Shown here: positions 6,790 to 13,008 of the stretch, in pieces
Layout of the letters: every line of letters starts with the position of its first letter
How positions within the stretch are numbered: the stretch's first letter is position 1
DNA from: IMCC26207 sp044357715
GTDB taxonomy: Bacteria > Actinomycetota > Acidimicrobiia > Acidimicrobiales > Microtrichaceae
Direction of reading: 5' to 3'
Assembly: GCA_044357715.1 (NCBI GenBank)
Contig: JBIKPA010000044.1
Location: 1-15,295, forward strand
Length of the DNA: 15,295 nt
The notes under the pieces: model-generated
What the model was told of the DNA's origin: nothing
What the model saw: the letters and a program-made list of their open reading frames with translations, nothing else
Database searches by the model: none
Program-made: the position numbers and the translations under genes

Positions 6790-8186
6790 CAGGCAACGTC
6801 TCTTCTTGAGTCTGATCGCCGCTGCGAGGATCTGTTCGTTGGCGTTTGCTGAGAAGTGTTTCCCGGAGCCCTGCGAGCTGATTCTTCCTTTTCTTGTGGA
6901 TGCCGCCCCTTCAGTCCAAGTTCGCCCGCTCGCACAGGAACTGGCTCTTGCGCTTCAACTTGGCGTGAGCCGAGTTCTAATAGGAGTCTGCGCGAGAGCT
7001 GGGCGAGTGGCCGTCCAAACGCCTCGGGCAGAGGGGCTGCGCTTCTGTGGAGTTCTTCCATGCGCCGAACGCTGCGAAGAAACAAAGGAGATACCAGGGT
7101 GGACCCTTCGCCTGTGGCCGAGCTACTGAGTTCGGCTAGCACCCTAGAAGTGGCCAATCTTTGCGCAGGGTTCTTTGAGGCTTGATTCACTACCGGAATG
7201 AGTCGCTCGCGTGGAACTCCTTGGTCGGCGTAGCGATCGATGAGTCGAATGAGATCGTGAACGCCCTTGGCTCCAGGCCTGCCGATAAGCACAATCAGAT
7301 CTGCTGTCTTTGCAGTGGATCGACTCAATGTGTGGCGCTCTTCGATATCGATTGAGCCTGTTTCGGCCTCTCCGTCTAGGTCGGAGTCGTGGTCTAGTAC
7401 TACAAAGTCAAAGCTCCTTCTGAGGCCTGCTACCGCAGCCTGAATGGAGTGCGGTCTCATCGCTGCTGCATCTCGACTGCGGCGCTGGCCGAGAAGTAGG
7501 TGGTACGAGCGGTTGTGAATCTGAAAGAGCAGGCGCCGGACTTCTTCTGGGTCTAACTGGTCTAGCCGGTGTGCCTCTACGAGCTCCGGTAGGCCAGGCA
7601 GCACGTCGCCAACATCGTGGTACATCGACATGTCTGCAACTCGAGCGCCATCAGCAAGAGCGACGAGGGGGTCGGAGGAATCCCGGCCAAGTTCCTGTGC
7701 CAAGGCGATTGCCACGGTGGATGCCCCCGTCCCCCCGGATCCGGCAACACCAATAAGCGGAGCTAGCGGGGTTGTGCGGGTTTGACCCACGTTGGAGCGT
7801 GTCGCTCGTCGTGTTGATCGGTCTACAGGTAGCGCGTGGCGGCTAAGGGTTTCTACAAGTTCAGCTGGGGTGAACTCGTAGCTCAGAATCGCTGAGCAAC
7901 CGAGCGACTCCCAATCGCGAGAAGCTGCGGAATCTGCCACTACGACTGTGGTTGCGCCGATACTTGCTACGAGTGCAATGAATTCGCGATCAAGTCCAGG
8001 AAGCGCTGCGTCAACAAGCACCGCAGAGAGTCGACGGCCTGAGCCAATGACCGCCTGGGCTTCATCCGGGGTGAGGCACTTTATGTAATCGATCGGTGCA
8101 ATTGCGTGAGAGGACCACCCGGCAAGTTCAGAAAACCACTGACAGCGTGAACGTGCAAGCCCGAGCACTACAAATCGGTCGCTCAT
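6789..8186 (-). CDS. CpaE/Ssd-like MinD-ParA family protein with degenerate P-loop
   Basis: The protein has 465 residues. Residues 1-120 resemble a receiver-like domain without a clear phosphorylation site (LVDAALPGLD, 57-66). Residues about 143-400 are MinD/ParA-like: P-loop region GVAGSGGTGASTVAIALA (146-163), Walker B-like FDFVVLDHDSD (259-269) and ADLIVLIGRPGAKGVHDLI (295-313). Both lysines of the deviant Walker A (KGGxGK) are replaced, by S150 and A155. The same kind of change is known to me in the actinobacterial Ssd/CpaE-like group, where proteins of this type precede the TadA ATPase. ATP binding is therefore doubtful, and a scaffold or positioning role for the pilus machine is more likely. 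The tail (about 410-465) is charged, rich in Arg, Ser and Gln, and probably disordered. It overlaps the cpaB-like stop by ATGA (8183-8186). Confidence 0.9.
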   Translation of the reverse strand: MSDRFVVLGLARSRCQWFSELAGWSSHAIAPIDYIKCLTPDEAQAVIGSGRRLSAVLVDAALPGLDREFIALVASIGATTVVVADSAASRDWESLGCSAILSYEFTPAELVETLSRHALPVDRSTRRATRSNVGQTRTTPLAPLIGVAGSGGTGASTVAIALAQELGRDSSDPLVALADGARVADMSMYHDVGDVLPGLPELVEAHRLDQLDPEEVRRLLFQIHNRSYHLLLGQRRSRDAAAMRPHSIQAAVAGLRRSFDFVVLDHDSDLDGEAETGSIDIEERHTLSRSTAKTADLIVLIGRPGAKGVHDLIRLIDRYADQGVPRERLIPVVNQASKNPAQRLATSRVLAELSSSATGEGSTLVSPLFLRSVRRMEELHRSAAPLPEAFGRPLAQLSRRLLLELGSRQVEAQEPVPVRAGELGLKGRHPQEKEESARRAPGNTSQQTPTNRSSQRRSDSRRDVA

Positions 8187-8938
8187 GTTCCGACCTGCTC
8201 GATCGGCCGAGGCAGTACGAGCGTAATCTCTGCGCGCCGCGCTGCGTCCACAAGCTGTGTTGCTATCTCGGTGCCAGAAACGCTGAGCACAACCCGAAGT
8301 TGGCCGCTAACACCGATGCCAGTCGACGCGCTGCCATTGGCATCCTCTGACCCTGCATCGGGGGTGCCTTCGTCGCCAACGGAACTGACTCGCACACCTG
8401 TGGCTAACACCGTTGTTGCAAGGCCGGTACTTGGGTCTGGCTCGGGGTCAGTTGCGAGAACGTCTACCAGGCTTCCTTGTTGCACAATCCCATAGAGCGC
8501 TTGAGATGGAGGGAGTTCGAGTGAAACCTCAACGGCGGATGGATCGACGAAACGACCAGCAGCGAGTGCGTCGTCTTGGCGCAGGAGCTCGGAGGATGAG
8601 ATTGAGGTACTTGCTACTCGACCGATGAGCATGTCTGCTCGGGAAGCTGGAATTGCATCAAGCTCACTTGGGAGATCAAGGGCGATGCTGCCGAGATCCT
8701 GCGCTTCGATGATCTGCCCCGATTGTATTGATTGAGTAGCGACCAGGTAGCGACTAGTCGGCGGAACTGATGCGCTTCGGTGAGCGAACAGCACGCCGGC
8801 TGCTGCGATGGTGACCAACATTGCCCCGAACCAGGCCCGGCCCGAAGGAAGATTCCGCTTCATGCGAGCTGTGGCCTGACCCTGTGAAGTTTGAGAGTCG
8901 GCACGAATTGCCGAGTCGGCGGATCTTGTTCGACTCAC
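8183..8938 (-). CDS. cpaB: CpaB/RcpC-like SAF-domain pilus assembly protein
   Basis: The protein has 251 residues from GTG 8938. I chose this start because AGGAG (8947-8951) stands 8 nt upstream. The frame extends to ATGs at 9079 and 9073, but these lie at or upstream of the predicted promoter -10 element, and the extra 47 residues are low-complexity Pro/Ser/Ala. A basic N-terminus precedes a membrane helix (about 35-53). A SAF domain follows at about 64-125 (YLVATQSIQSGQIIEAQDLG, 64-83), then an RcpC-like domain (about 134-245) with LVDVLAT. An acidic/Gly-Ser insert (EDANGSASTG) interrupts that domain. CpaB/RcpC proteins face the cell wall side and are thought to link or brace the pilus channel. 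It is the first gene of the Tad operon. Confidence 0.9.
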   Translation of the reverse strand: MSRTRSADSAIRADSQTSQGQATARMKRNLPSGRAWFGAMLVTIAAAGVLFAHRSASVPPTSRYLVATQSIQSGQIIEAQDLGSIALDLPSELDAIPASRADMLIGRVASTSISSSELLRQDDALAAGRFVDPSAVEVSLELPPSQALYGIVQQGSLVDVLATDPEPDPSTGLATTVLATGVRVSSVGDEGTPDAGSEDANGSASTGIGVSGQLRVVLSVSGTEIATQLVDAARRAEITLVLPRPIEQVGT

Positions 8939-8946
8939 TTTGTTGA

Positions 8947-8951
8947 CTCCT
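8947..8951 (-). promoter_or_regulatory. Ribosome binding site deciding the cpaB-like start
   Basis: AGGAG on the minus strand, 8 nt before GTG 8938. It is the only strong Shine-Dalgarno match near the possible starts of this gene and lies directly after the C-rich leader, which favours the short form of the protein. Confidence 0.75.
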
Positions 8952-8952
8952 A

Positions 8953-9038
8953 GGGCTTGGGCTTGGGCTGAAGTGGGCTGAGGGTGAGGTGGGCTAAGGG
9001 TGAGGTGGGCTGGGCTGGCCGGGCGGTGGATGGGAGGG
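8953..9038 (+). repeat. G-tract array with 16-bp tandem repeat, G-quadruplex prone, in the pilus operon leader
   Basis: The + strand carries twelve GGG runs in 86 bp: 8953, 8959, 8965, 8975, 8982, 8991, 8998, 9007, 9012, 9021, 9032 and 9036. Loops are 3, 3, 7, 4, 6, 4, 6, 2, 6, 8 and 1 nt, so several overlapping G3N1-7 quadruplex motifs are present. Inside it, a 16-bp unit (GGGCTGAGGGTGAGGT) is repeated at 8975-8990 and 8991-9006 with one difference. The segment lies between the predicted minus-strand promoter and the cpaB-like ribosome binding site, so the leader RNA would be C-rich and little structured while the DNA template strand is G-rich. Confidence 0.85.
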
Positions 9039-9068
9039 CTGACCAACCCAGCCGACCTCGATGAATGA

Positions 9069-9098
9069 AACATACTCAAAAGTACTGAGAGTTGTCAA
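9069..9098 (-). promoter_or_regulatory. Predicted promoter of the Tad pilus operon
   Basis: Reading the minus strand, TTGACA (9098-9093) is followed after 18 bp by TATGTT (9074-9069). The -35 is a perfect match to the housekeeping consensus, and the -10 fits TANNNT. Transcription would start near 9062 and leave a leader of about 124 nt before GTG 8938. The -35 is half of the inverted repeat TGTCAACA/TGTTGACA described for the divergent region, so a bound regulator would directly affect it. Confidence 0.65.
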
Positions 9099-9149
9099 CA
9101 AGTATTTATATATACTTTTAAGTACTGAAAACTCTTGAAAGTGTTGACA
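9081..9149. promoter_or_regulatory. Divergent operator-like region with nested dyads
   Basis: This AT-rich spacer between the pilus operon and the helix-turn-helix gene has several symmetrical elements. TGTCAACA (9093-9100) and TGTTGACA (9142-9149) form an exact 8-bp inverted repeat. AAGTAT (9100-9105) and ATACTT (9112-9117) form an inner inverted repeat. The palindrome AGTACT occurs at 9081-9086 and 9121-9126, each followed by GA, exactly 40 bp apart. A TATACT box (9111-9116) on the + strand could also act as a -10. Such an arrangement suits binding of a dimeric regulator, plausibly the neighbouring protein; binding itself is not shown by the sequence. Confidence 0.55.
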
Positions 9150-9175
9150 TGCACCGGATACACCTTGGAAGGCAG

Positions 9176-9181
9176 TAAAGT
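9176..9181 (+). promoter_or_regulatory. Candidate -10 element of a leaderless helix-turn-helix gene
   Basis: TAAAGT (TANNNT pattern) ends 7 nt before GTG 9189, the distance expected if transcription starts on the start codon. No strong Shine-Dalgarno sequence precedes that GTG, which agrees with leaderless expression. No clear -35 stands at the right distance: TTGACA at 9144 is 26 bp away. Confidence 0.4.
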
Positions 9182-9188
9182 AGGCAGG

Positions 9189-9431
9189 GTGAACACAGCA
9201 GATATCACTTGGCTCAACACTGGCGAGTCAGCTCGCCGGCTTGGCATTACCCCTCGAACGCTCTACCGATTCATTGATGACGGCAAAGTTCCGGCCTACC
9301 GATTTGGCCGAGTCATTCGTTTGAAAGAAAGCGAAGTTGCGCAGTTCATTGAAGAGTGTCGGATTGCCCCGGGCACGCTCGATGTCTCGGCACTTGATCC
9401 CGAGGATCAAGAAGTAGAAGCTCAGCAATAG
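9189..9431 (+). CDS. Excisionase/BldC-like helix-turn-helix DNA-binding protein
   Basis: The protein has 80 residues from GTG 9189. The frame can be extended to TTG 9135, but the domain begins at WLNTGESARRLGITPRTLYR (8-27) and the extra segment spans the promoter region. The core is a MerR/excisionase-type winged helix: helix-turn-helix at about 10-30 (TLYRFIDDGKVPAYRFGRVI) and wing/second half at 33-55 (RLKESEVAQFIEE). The tail is acidic (DPEDQEVEAQQ). Proteins of this size and type include BldC and small phage-type excisionases that bind repeated DNA sites. It is transcribed divergently from the Tad operon across a region rich in inverted and direct repeats, so it is a candidate regulator of the operon and of itself. 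No integrase or phage gene is nearby, so an excisionase role is unlikely. Confidence 0.88.
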   Translation: MNTADITWLNTGESARRLGITPRTLYRFIDDGKVPAYRFGRVIRLKESEVAQFIEECRIAPGTLDVSALDPEDQEVEAQQ

Positions 9432-9482
9432 TCGAAGCAGGCAGCCGTCTAAATGGGCACCGAGCAAAGTGTTAAGTGCTGT

Positions 9483-10079
9483 TCAGCCTTTTGAATGAAG
9501 CGGCAGCGTGATTGTCTCAATGTTGTCTATGTCGACAACCGCGACGTATGAGAGGTCTGGAACCGCTAAGCGAAGCGCTGCGCCAACAGAGATTGCCACC
9601 CCTGTGAGCTTGGCCCCTCCAACTAATCCCAGTGTGATCTGCAGTTCATCGGCAACGAGGTCTTCGAGCACTTCAACGATGAGTCCGTCGGTAGGGTCGA
9701 AAGCCGTTGGGTCCGCAGCAACTGAGGAATTGGCTTCGATGGCAATCACGCAAGCCAATCGAATCCAGCTCAGCGAGGTAGCAGTGCGAACCTGTACGAA
9801 ATCCTCTCCAAGGGCAGATATCTCGACTCCTCGACGTTCGCCGGTTCGCAGAATGAGGAACGCCTGTTTCCCTAGCGATGCATGCAGCGCTGCTAGCACC
9901 GTGGTCGATTCTTCTAGGATCTGCCGAGCCCAGCGGCTTCGCCGGGCTGACTCAATAGCTTCTAAGGCGCGTGCGTCGGCCACAAATCTGTCGGCATCTT
10001 CTGCCCCAAGATGCACGCCCTCGGGAAGAGCCCTTGAGCGCTGTTCGTCTTCCTCGCCATCAGGTTGCAGTGGATTCAC
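9483..10079 (-). CDS. Uncharacterised protein with two similar beta-rich repeats
   Basis: The protein has 198 residues from GTG 10079; a GTG at 10016 (residue 22) is an alternative start. The frame is open further upstream, but that part is antisense to phoH and Ser/Arg-rich. An acidic N-terminus and an Arg-rich helix (ARALEAIESARRSRWARQ, 36-53) precede two related segments. LGKQAFLILRTGERRGVEIS (69-88) runs on to WIRLACVIAIE (105-115); LVADELQITLGLVGGAKLTG (141-160) runs on to VVDIDNIETI (181-190). Both show the order strand, Gly-turn, strand with Gly, hydrophobic strand, closing strand, as in small SH3- or Sm-like barrels. I do not recognise a named family, though similar two-part proteins occur in actinobacteria as far as I recall. 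Function unknown. It converges with the helix-turn-helix gene and is divergent from phoH with 19 bp between start codons. Confidence 0.82.
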   Translation of the reverse strand: MNPLQPDGEEDEQRSRALPEGVHLGAEDADRFVADARALEAIESARRSRWARQILEESTTVLAALHASLGKQAFLILRTGERRGVEISALGEDFVQVRTATSLSWIRLACVIAIEANSSVAADPTAFDPTDGLIVEVLEDLVADELQITLGLVGGAKLTGVAISVGAALRLAVPDLSYVAVVDIDNIETITLPLHSKG

Positions 10080-10082
10080 AAC

Positions 10083-10088
10083 TACACT
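10083..10088 (+). promoter_or_regulatory. Candidate -10 element for phoH in the divergent gap
   Basis: TACACT (TANNNT) ends 10 nt before ATG 10099. It would give a transcript with only a few bases of leader. No convincing -35 is seen. It lies in the 19-bp gap between two opposing start codons, so any further promoter element would sit inside the neighbouring gene. Confidence 0.3.
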
Positions 10089-10098
10089 CTTGCTCGTA

Positions 10099-11154
10099 AT
10101 GGCTAGCCCTGACACCTCAAGTGCTCTCGATGACTCCTCGCGAACCCTAGTTCGAGTCCCCGGTAACCACCTGATGACGGATTTGCTGGGAAGTCGCGAC
10201 GAGTTGCTCGACGCGATTGAAGACGCGTTTCCGCAGGTTGCAATCATTGCCCGCGGGAATGAGATCACCATCTCTGGAACAGATTCGGAACGAGTCGGCA
10301 GGCTGTTCGAGGAACTCGTAGTGCTGCTTGAACGCGGCCACCGCCTTGAAATTGCAGTGGTCCGCAGAACGATAGAGATGGTCAACGCAGACGAGCGTCC
10401 TTCCGAGGTGCTCACCACGGAACTCTTGCGTACCAGCAGAGGTGGCCGAGTGAGACCAAAGACCTCGGGTCAGAAGCGCTATGTGGACGCAATTATTGAC
10501 AACACAGTGACCTTCGGAGTGGGTCCAGCGGGGACGGGTAAGTCATGGCTTGCGGTGGCGATGGCAGTGCAGGCCCTCCAGGCAAAAGAGGTAGAGCGCA
10601 TTGTGCTCACACGGCCAGCGGTCGAGGCTGGTGAACGTCTTGGCTTTCTTCCCGGCGATTTGATGGCCAAGATCGACCCTTACCTTCGCCCGCTCTATGA
10701 CGCGCTGCATGACATGGTCGGGACCGAGGGTGCGCAGAAACTGATTGAGCGCGGTGTCGTCGAAGTTGCACCGCTAGCGTTCATGCGCGGCCGAACCCTG
10801 AATAGCGCGTTCATCATTCTTGACGAGGCTCAAAACACCACGCCTGAGCAGATGAAAATGTTCCTCACTCGAATCGGATTCGGTTCAAAGGCAGTCATCA
10901 CTGGAGATGCCACACAAGTTGATATGCCAGGCGGAAAGTCGGGACTCGCAGGCCTTGAGCGAATCTTAGAAGACATAGATGGGGTGGCGTTTGTGCGCTT
11001 GTCAGGCTCAGATGTGGTGCGTCACCGAATTGTTCAAGACATCGTCAACGCCTACGACAAGCGCGATGCCGAGCGCGTCGCTGAAGCTGAAAAACAACTT
11101 CAACGAGAGGCTGCTCCCCTGCAGCGAAGCAGCGGCGAGCAGGGTTCGACGTGA
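10099..11154 (+). CDS. phoH: PhoH-family ATPase
   Basis: The protein has 351 residues from ATG 10099, the usual size for PhoH1-type proteins. The frame is open back to 9508, but that stretch is the antisense of a minus-strand gene. The N-terminal region (about 16-100) includes NHLMTDLLGSRDELLDAIED (23-42) and RGNEITISG (52-60), the single-stranded nucleic-acid-binding-like part found in this family. The ATPase domain follows, with Walker A GPAGTGKS (142-149, K148), the family segment LTRPAVEAGERLGFLPGDL (170-188), Walker B FIILDEAQN (238-246) and TGDATQVDMP (268-277). All key residues are present. PhoH proteins are ATP-dependent RNA-associated enzymes implicated in RNA metabolism, commonly encoded next to ybeY. 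Its TGA overlaps the ybeY GTG by GTGA. Confidence 0.95.
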   Translation: MASPDTSSALDDSSRTLVRVPGNHLMTDLLGSRDELLDAIEDAFPQVAIIARGNEITISGTDSERVGRLFEELVVLLERGHRLEIAVVRRTIEMVNADERPSEVLTTELLRTSRGGRVRPKTSGQKRYVDAIIDNTVTFGVGPAGTGKSWLAVAMAVQALQAKEVERIVLTRPAVEAGERLGFLPGDLMAKIDPYLRPLYDALHDMVGTEGAQKLIERGVVEVAPLAFMRGRTLNSAFIILDEAQNTTPEQMKMFLTRIGFGSKAVITGDATQVDMPGGKSGLAGLERILEDIDGVAFVRLSGSDVVRHRIVQDIVNAYDKRDAERVAEAEKQLQREAAPLQRSSGEQGST

Positions 11155-11714
11155 ACCCCGAACCGCTCGACGGGGGGCCTCCGTCGATTCGATTGAGTGA
11201 CAATCGAGTAGATCGCCAAATCGCAGTAGACATTGAAGCACTGGGGGACTTGTTTGCCGCAGTGTTGCAGCGGCAGGGCGTTTCGGGTCTTGCCGAGGCT
11301 TCTCTCACACTGCTTGACCCAGACGAAATTGCCCAGCTCAAAGTGCGCTATCTAGACGGCGATGGGGCTGCTACCGACGTCTTGAGCTTTCCAATTGACG
11401 GCGCAGACTGCCCCGAGGCGACCGCTGGTGGACCCAGCAGTTGGATGGTGGGTGATGTCTTGATCTGCCCCTCGGTGGCTGCGGATCAGGCTCCAGAGCA
11501 TGCCGGAAATTTGCGCGATGAACTAGCGTTGCTCGTCATTCATGGAACCTTGCACTTGTTGGGGTGGGACCATGTTGAGCAGAAAGAACGACAAGAGATG
11601 TGGCGGCGTGAAAGCGACCTCTTCTCCGAGTTCTCTGGCACACCGCAACGTAACCCATGGTTAGAAGCGGACTACTACGAAGACCCGCCCAAGGTGATTG
11701 GGCCAAGACCATGA
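11151..11714 (+). CDS. ybeY: Endoribonuclease YbeY, rRNA maturation factor
   Basis: The protein has 187 residues and starts at GTG 11151 within the phoH stop. The signature HGTLHLLGWDH (131-141) supplies the three zinc-binding histidines H131, H135 and H141. TDVLSFP (75-81) is the other conserved YbeY motif, and WMVGDVLI (98-105) is typical of the central strand. YbeY is a metal-dependent single-strand endoribonuclease taking part in 16S rRNA 3' maturation and ribosome quality control. The N-terminus is slightly extended, and the C-terminal about 25 residues after SEFSG (159-163) are a polar tail rich in Pro, Asp and Tyr. It forms a coupled pair with phoH and is followed after 25 bp by the CBS/CorC-type gene. 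Confidence 0.97.
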   Translation: MNPEPLDGGPPSIRLSDNRVDRQIAVDIEALGDLFAAVLQRQGVSGLAEASLTLLDPDEIAQLKVRYLDGDGAATDVLSFPIDGADCPEATAGGPSSWMVGDVLICPSVAADQAPEHAGNLRDELALLVIHGTLHLLGWDHVEQKERQEMWRRESDLFSEFSGTPQRNPWLEADYYEDPPKVIGPRP

Positions 11715-11724
11715 GAACTAAATC

Positions 11725-11729
11725 AGGAG
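11725..11729 (+). promoter_or_regulatory. Ribosome binding site of the CBS/CorC-type gene
   Basis: AGGAG with a 10-nt spacer to ATG 11740. It is the clearest Shine-Dalgarno site of the right-hand block and fixes the start of that gene. Confidence 0.75.
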
Positions 11730-11739
11730 TCATTTTGCC

Positions 11740-13008
11740 ATGAACAGTACCCAATTCGTGCTCCTTGGCATTGTGGTGATCATGACCTTTGCTGCGGCGA
11801 TTCTGGCCGCGGCCGAAACTGCGATTACTCGAATGACCCGATCTAGAGCAACTGCTCTTGCGCAGAAAGAACCAAAGCGTGGCCCTCGTGTATTACGAAT
11901 TGTCGAGAACCTAGAGCGAGACCTGAACTCCATCTACTTGTCCGTAAACATTGTGCAGACCATTCAATCGGCCTTGGTCGGTGTGCTTGCTGCTGCATTG
12001 TTTGGCCCGCTTGGCCTTGTGATTGGCATTTTGTTGAATGTGCTGGTGCTGTTCGTAATTGCTGAAGCCGCGCCAAAAACCTGGGCACTGCAGCACACCG
12101 AAAGAGCAGCCTTGCTCACGGCCCCGATGATTGAACTTCTCGGTAAGACCCTGCGGGTTCCCGCCCGAGGGCTCATTGGGGCAGCAAATATTTTGCTTCC
12201 TGGTAAGGGCCTGAAGAAGGGCCCCTTTGTCACTGAAGAAGAGATTCTTGCCTTGGCAGGTGAAGCTGCAGAACATTCCGTGATCGAGGAATCAGAGCGA
12301 GTTCTCATTGAATCAATCATCAACTTTGGTGACACCGTGGCCAGAGAAATCATGGTGCCAAGAACTGACATGGTGACCATCGGAGCAGATGCAACGGTGT
12401 CTGAACTAGTGGATATGGCGATAGACAAAGGCCTGTCACGGTTCCCCGTGTATGGAGAAAACGCGGATGATATTGAGGGCGTGGTCTATGTCAAAGATGC
12501 AATGCGAGTCGAGCGTGAAGGAGGCGGGGATTCCAAGGTGATGGTCCTAGTTCGCCCAGGGCTTTTTGTCCCCGAGACCAAGCCAGTTGCCGACCTTCTT
12601 GCAGAGATGCAGTCAAGCCACAATCACCTAGCCGTGGTTGTCGATGAATACGGCGGCACTGCCGGCCTAGCCACGCTCGAGGATTTACTCGAGGAACTCG
12701 TTGGCGAGATCCATGATGAGTTTGACGAAGACATGGACCTTGTCGAGCATCTCGACAACGGGGACGTCATTGTGAATGCTTCGATGAATGTTGATGATAT
12801 CAACGACGAATTACACATGAGCCTGCCCGAGGGCAACTGGGATTCGGTCGGTGGCTTAGTGTTCGGGCTTTTGGGGCGCGTCGCTGTGCAAGGTGATTCG
12901 GTAGAAATCGATGGAACTAAAATAGTTGTCGAACTTGTTGATGGGCGACGCGTCGTCAGAGTCCGCCTAGTGAACGAGCCTGTAGTGAACAAAGAGAGTC
13001 TCACGTGA
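11740..13008 (+). CDS. CNNM/CBS/CorC-type membrane protein (hemolysin C/CorC family)
   Basis: The protein has 422 residues. The N-terminal DUF21/CNNM membrane domain spans about 1-150, with hydrophobic segments near 6-25, 66-88, 90-110 and 124-150, and IAEAAPKTWA (107-116) is typical of it. A CBS pair follows (about 205-325) with VPRTDMVTI (206-214), SRFPVYGENADDIEGVVYVK (233-252) and VVDEYGGTAGLATLEDLLEE (300-319). The CorC_HlyC domain closes the protein (about 335-415: NWDSVGGLVFGLLGRV, 366-381). Members are linked to magnesium or other cation transport or its regulation; the older name hemolysin is not informative. The CBS pair probably binds adenine nucleotides and senses energy state. 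The gene sits between ybeY and era as in other actinobacteria and overlaps era by GTGA, so the two are probably translated together. Confidence 0.96.
   Translation: MNSTQFVLLGIVVIMTFAAAILAAAETAITRMTRSRATALAQKEPKRGPRVLRIVENLERDLNSIYLSVNIVQTIQSALVGVLAAALFGPLGLVIGILLNVLVLFVIAEAAPKTWALQHTERAALLTAPMIELLGKTLRVPARGLIGAANILLPGKGLKKGPFVTEEEILALAGEAAEHSVIEESERVLIESIINFGDTVAREIMVPRTDMVTIGADATVSELVDMAIDKGLSRFPVYGENADDIEGVVYVKDAMRVEREGGGDSKVMVLVRPGLFVPETKPVADLLAEMQSSHNHLAVVVDEYGGTAGLATLEDLLEELVGEIHDEFDEDMDLVEHLDNGDVIVNASMNVDDINDELHMSLPEGNWDSVGGLVFGLLGRVAVQGDSVEIDGTKIVVELVDGRRVVRVRLVNEPVVNKESLT

Noticed and set aside
8939..9062. Riboswitch or structured RNA in the pilus operon leader
   Set aside because: The transcript is C-rich and repetitive with few possible helices, and no known riboswitch core was recognised.
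9144..9149. TTGACA as -35 box of the HTH gene
   Set aside because: No acceptable -10 lies 16-19 bp downstream (GC-rich GGAAGG there); it is better seen as the mirror arm of the inverted repeat.
9189..9431. Phage excisionase marking an integrated element
   Set aside because: No integrase, attachment repeats or phage genes are nearby; the fold is shared by chromosomal regulators such as BldC.
9432..9482. Bidirectional terminator between the converging HTH gene and the two-repeat gene
   Set aside because: No stable hairpin followed by a T-run could be found in the 51-bp spacer.
9508..10098. Long N-terminal extension of PhoH on the + strand
   Set aside because: The translation is Ser/Thr/Ala/Arg-rich low complexity, PhoH proteins normally begin near ATG 10099, and the opposite strand encodes a convincing protein.
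10080..10418. N-terminal extension of the two-repeat protein inside phoH
   Set aside because: It is antisense to conserved PhoH sequence and is Ser/Arg-rich without structure.
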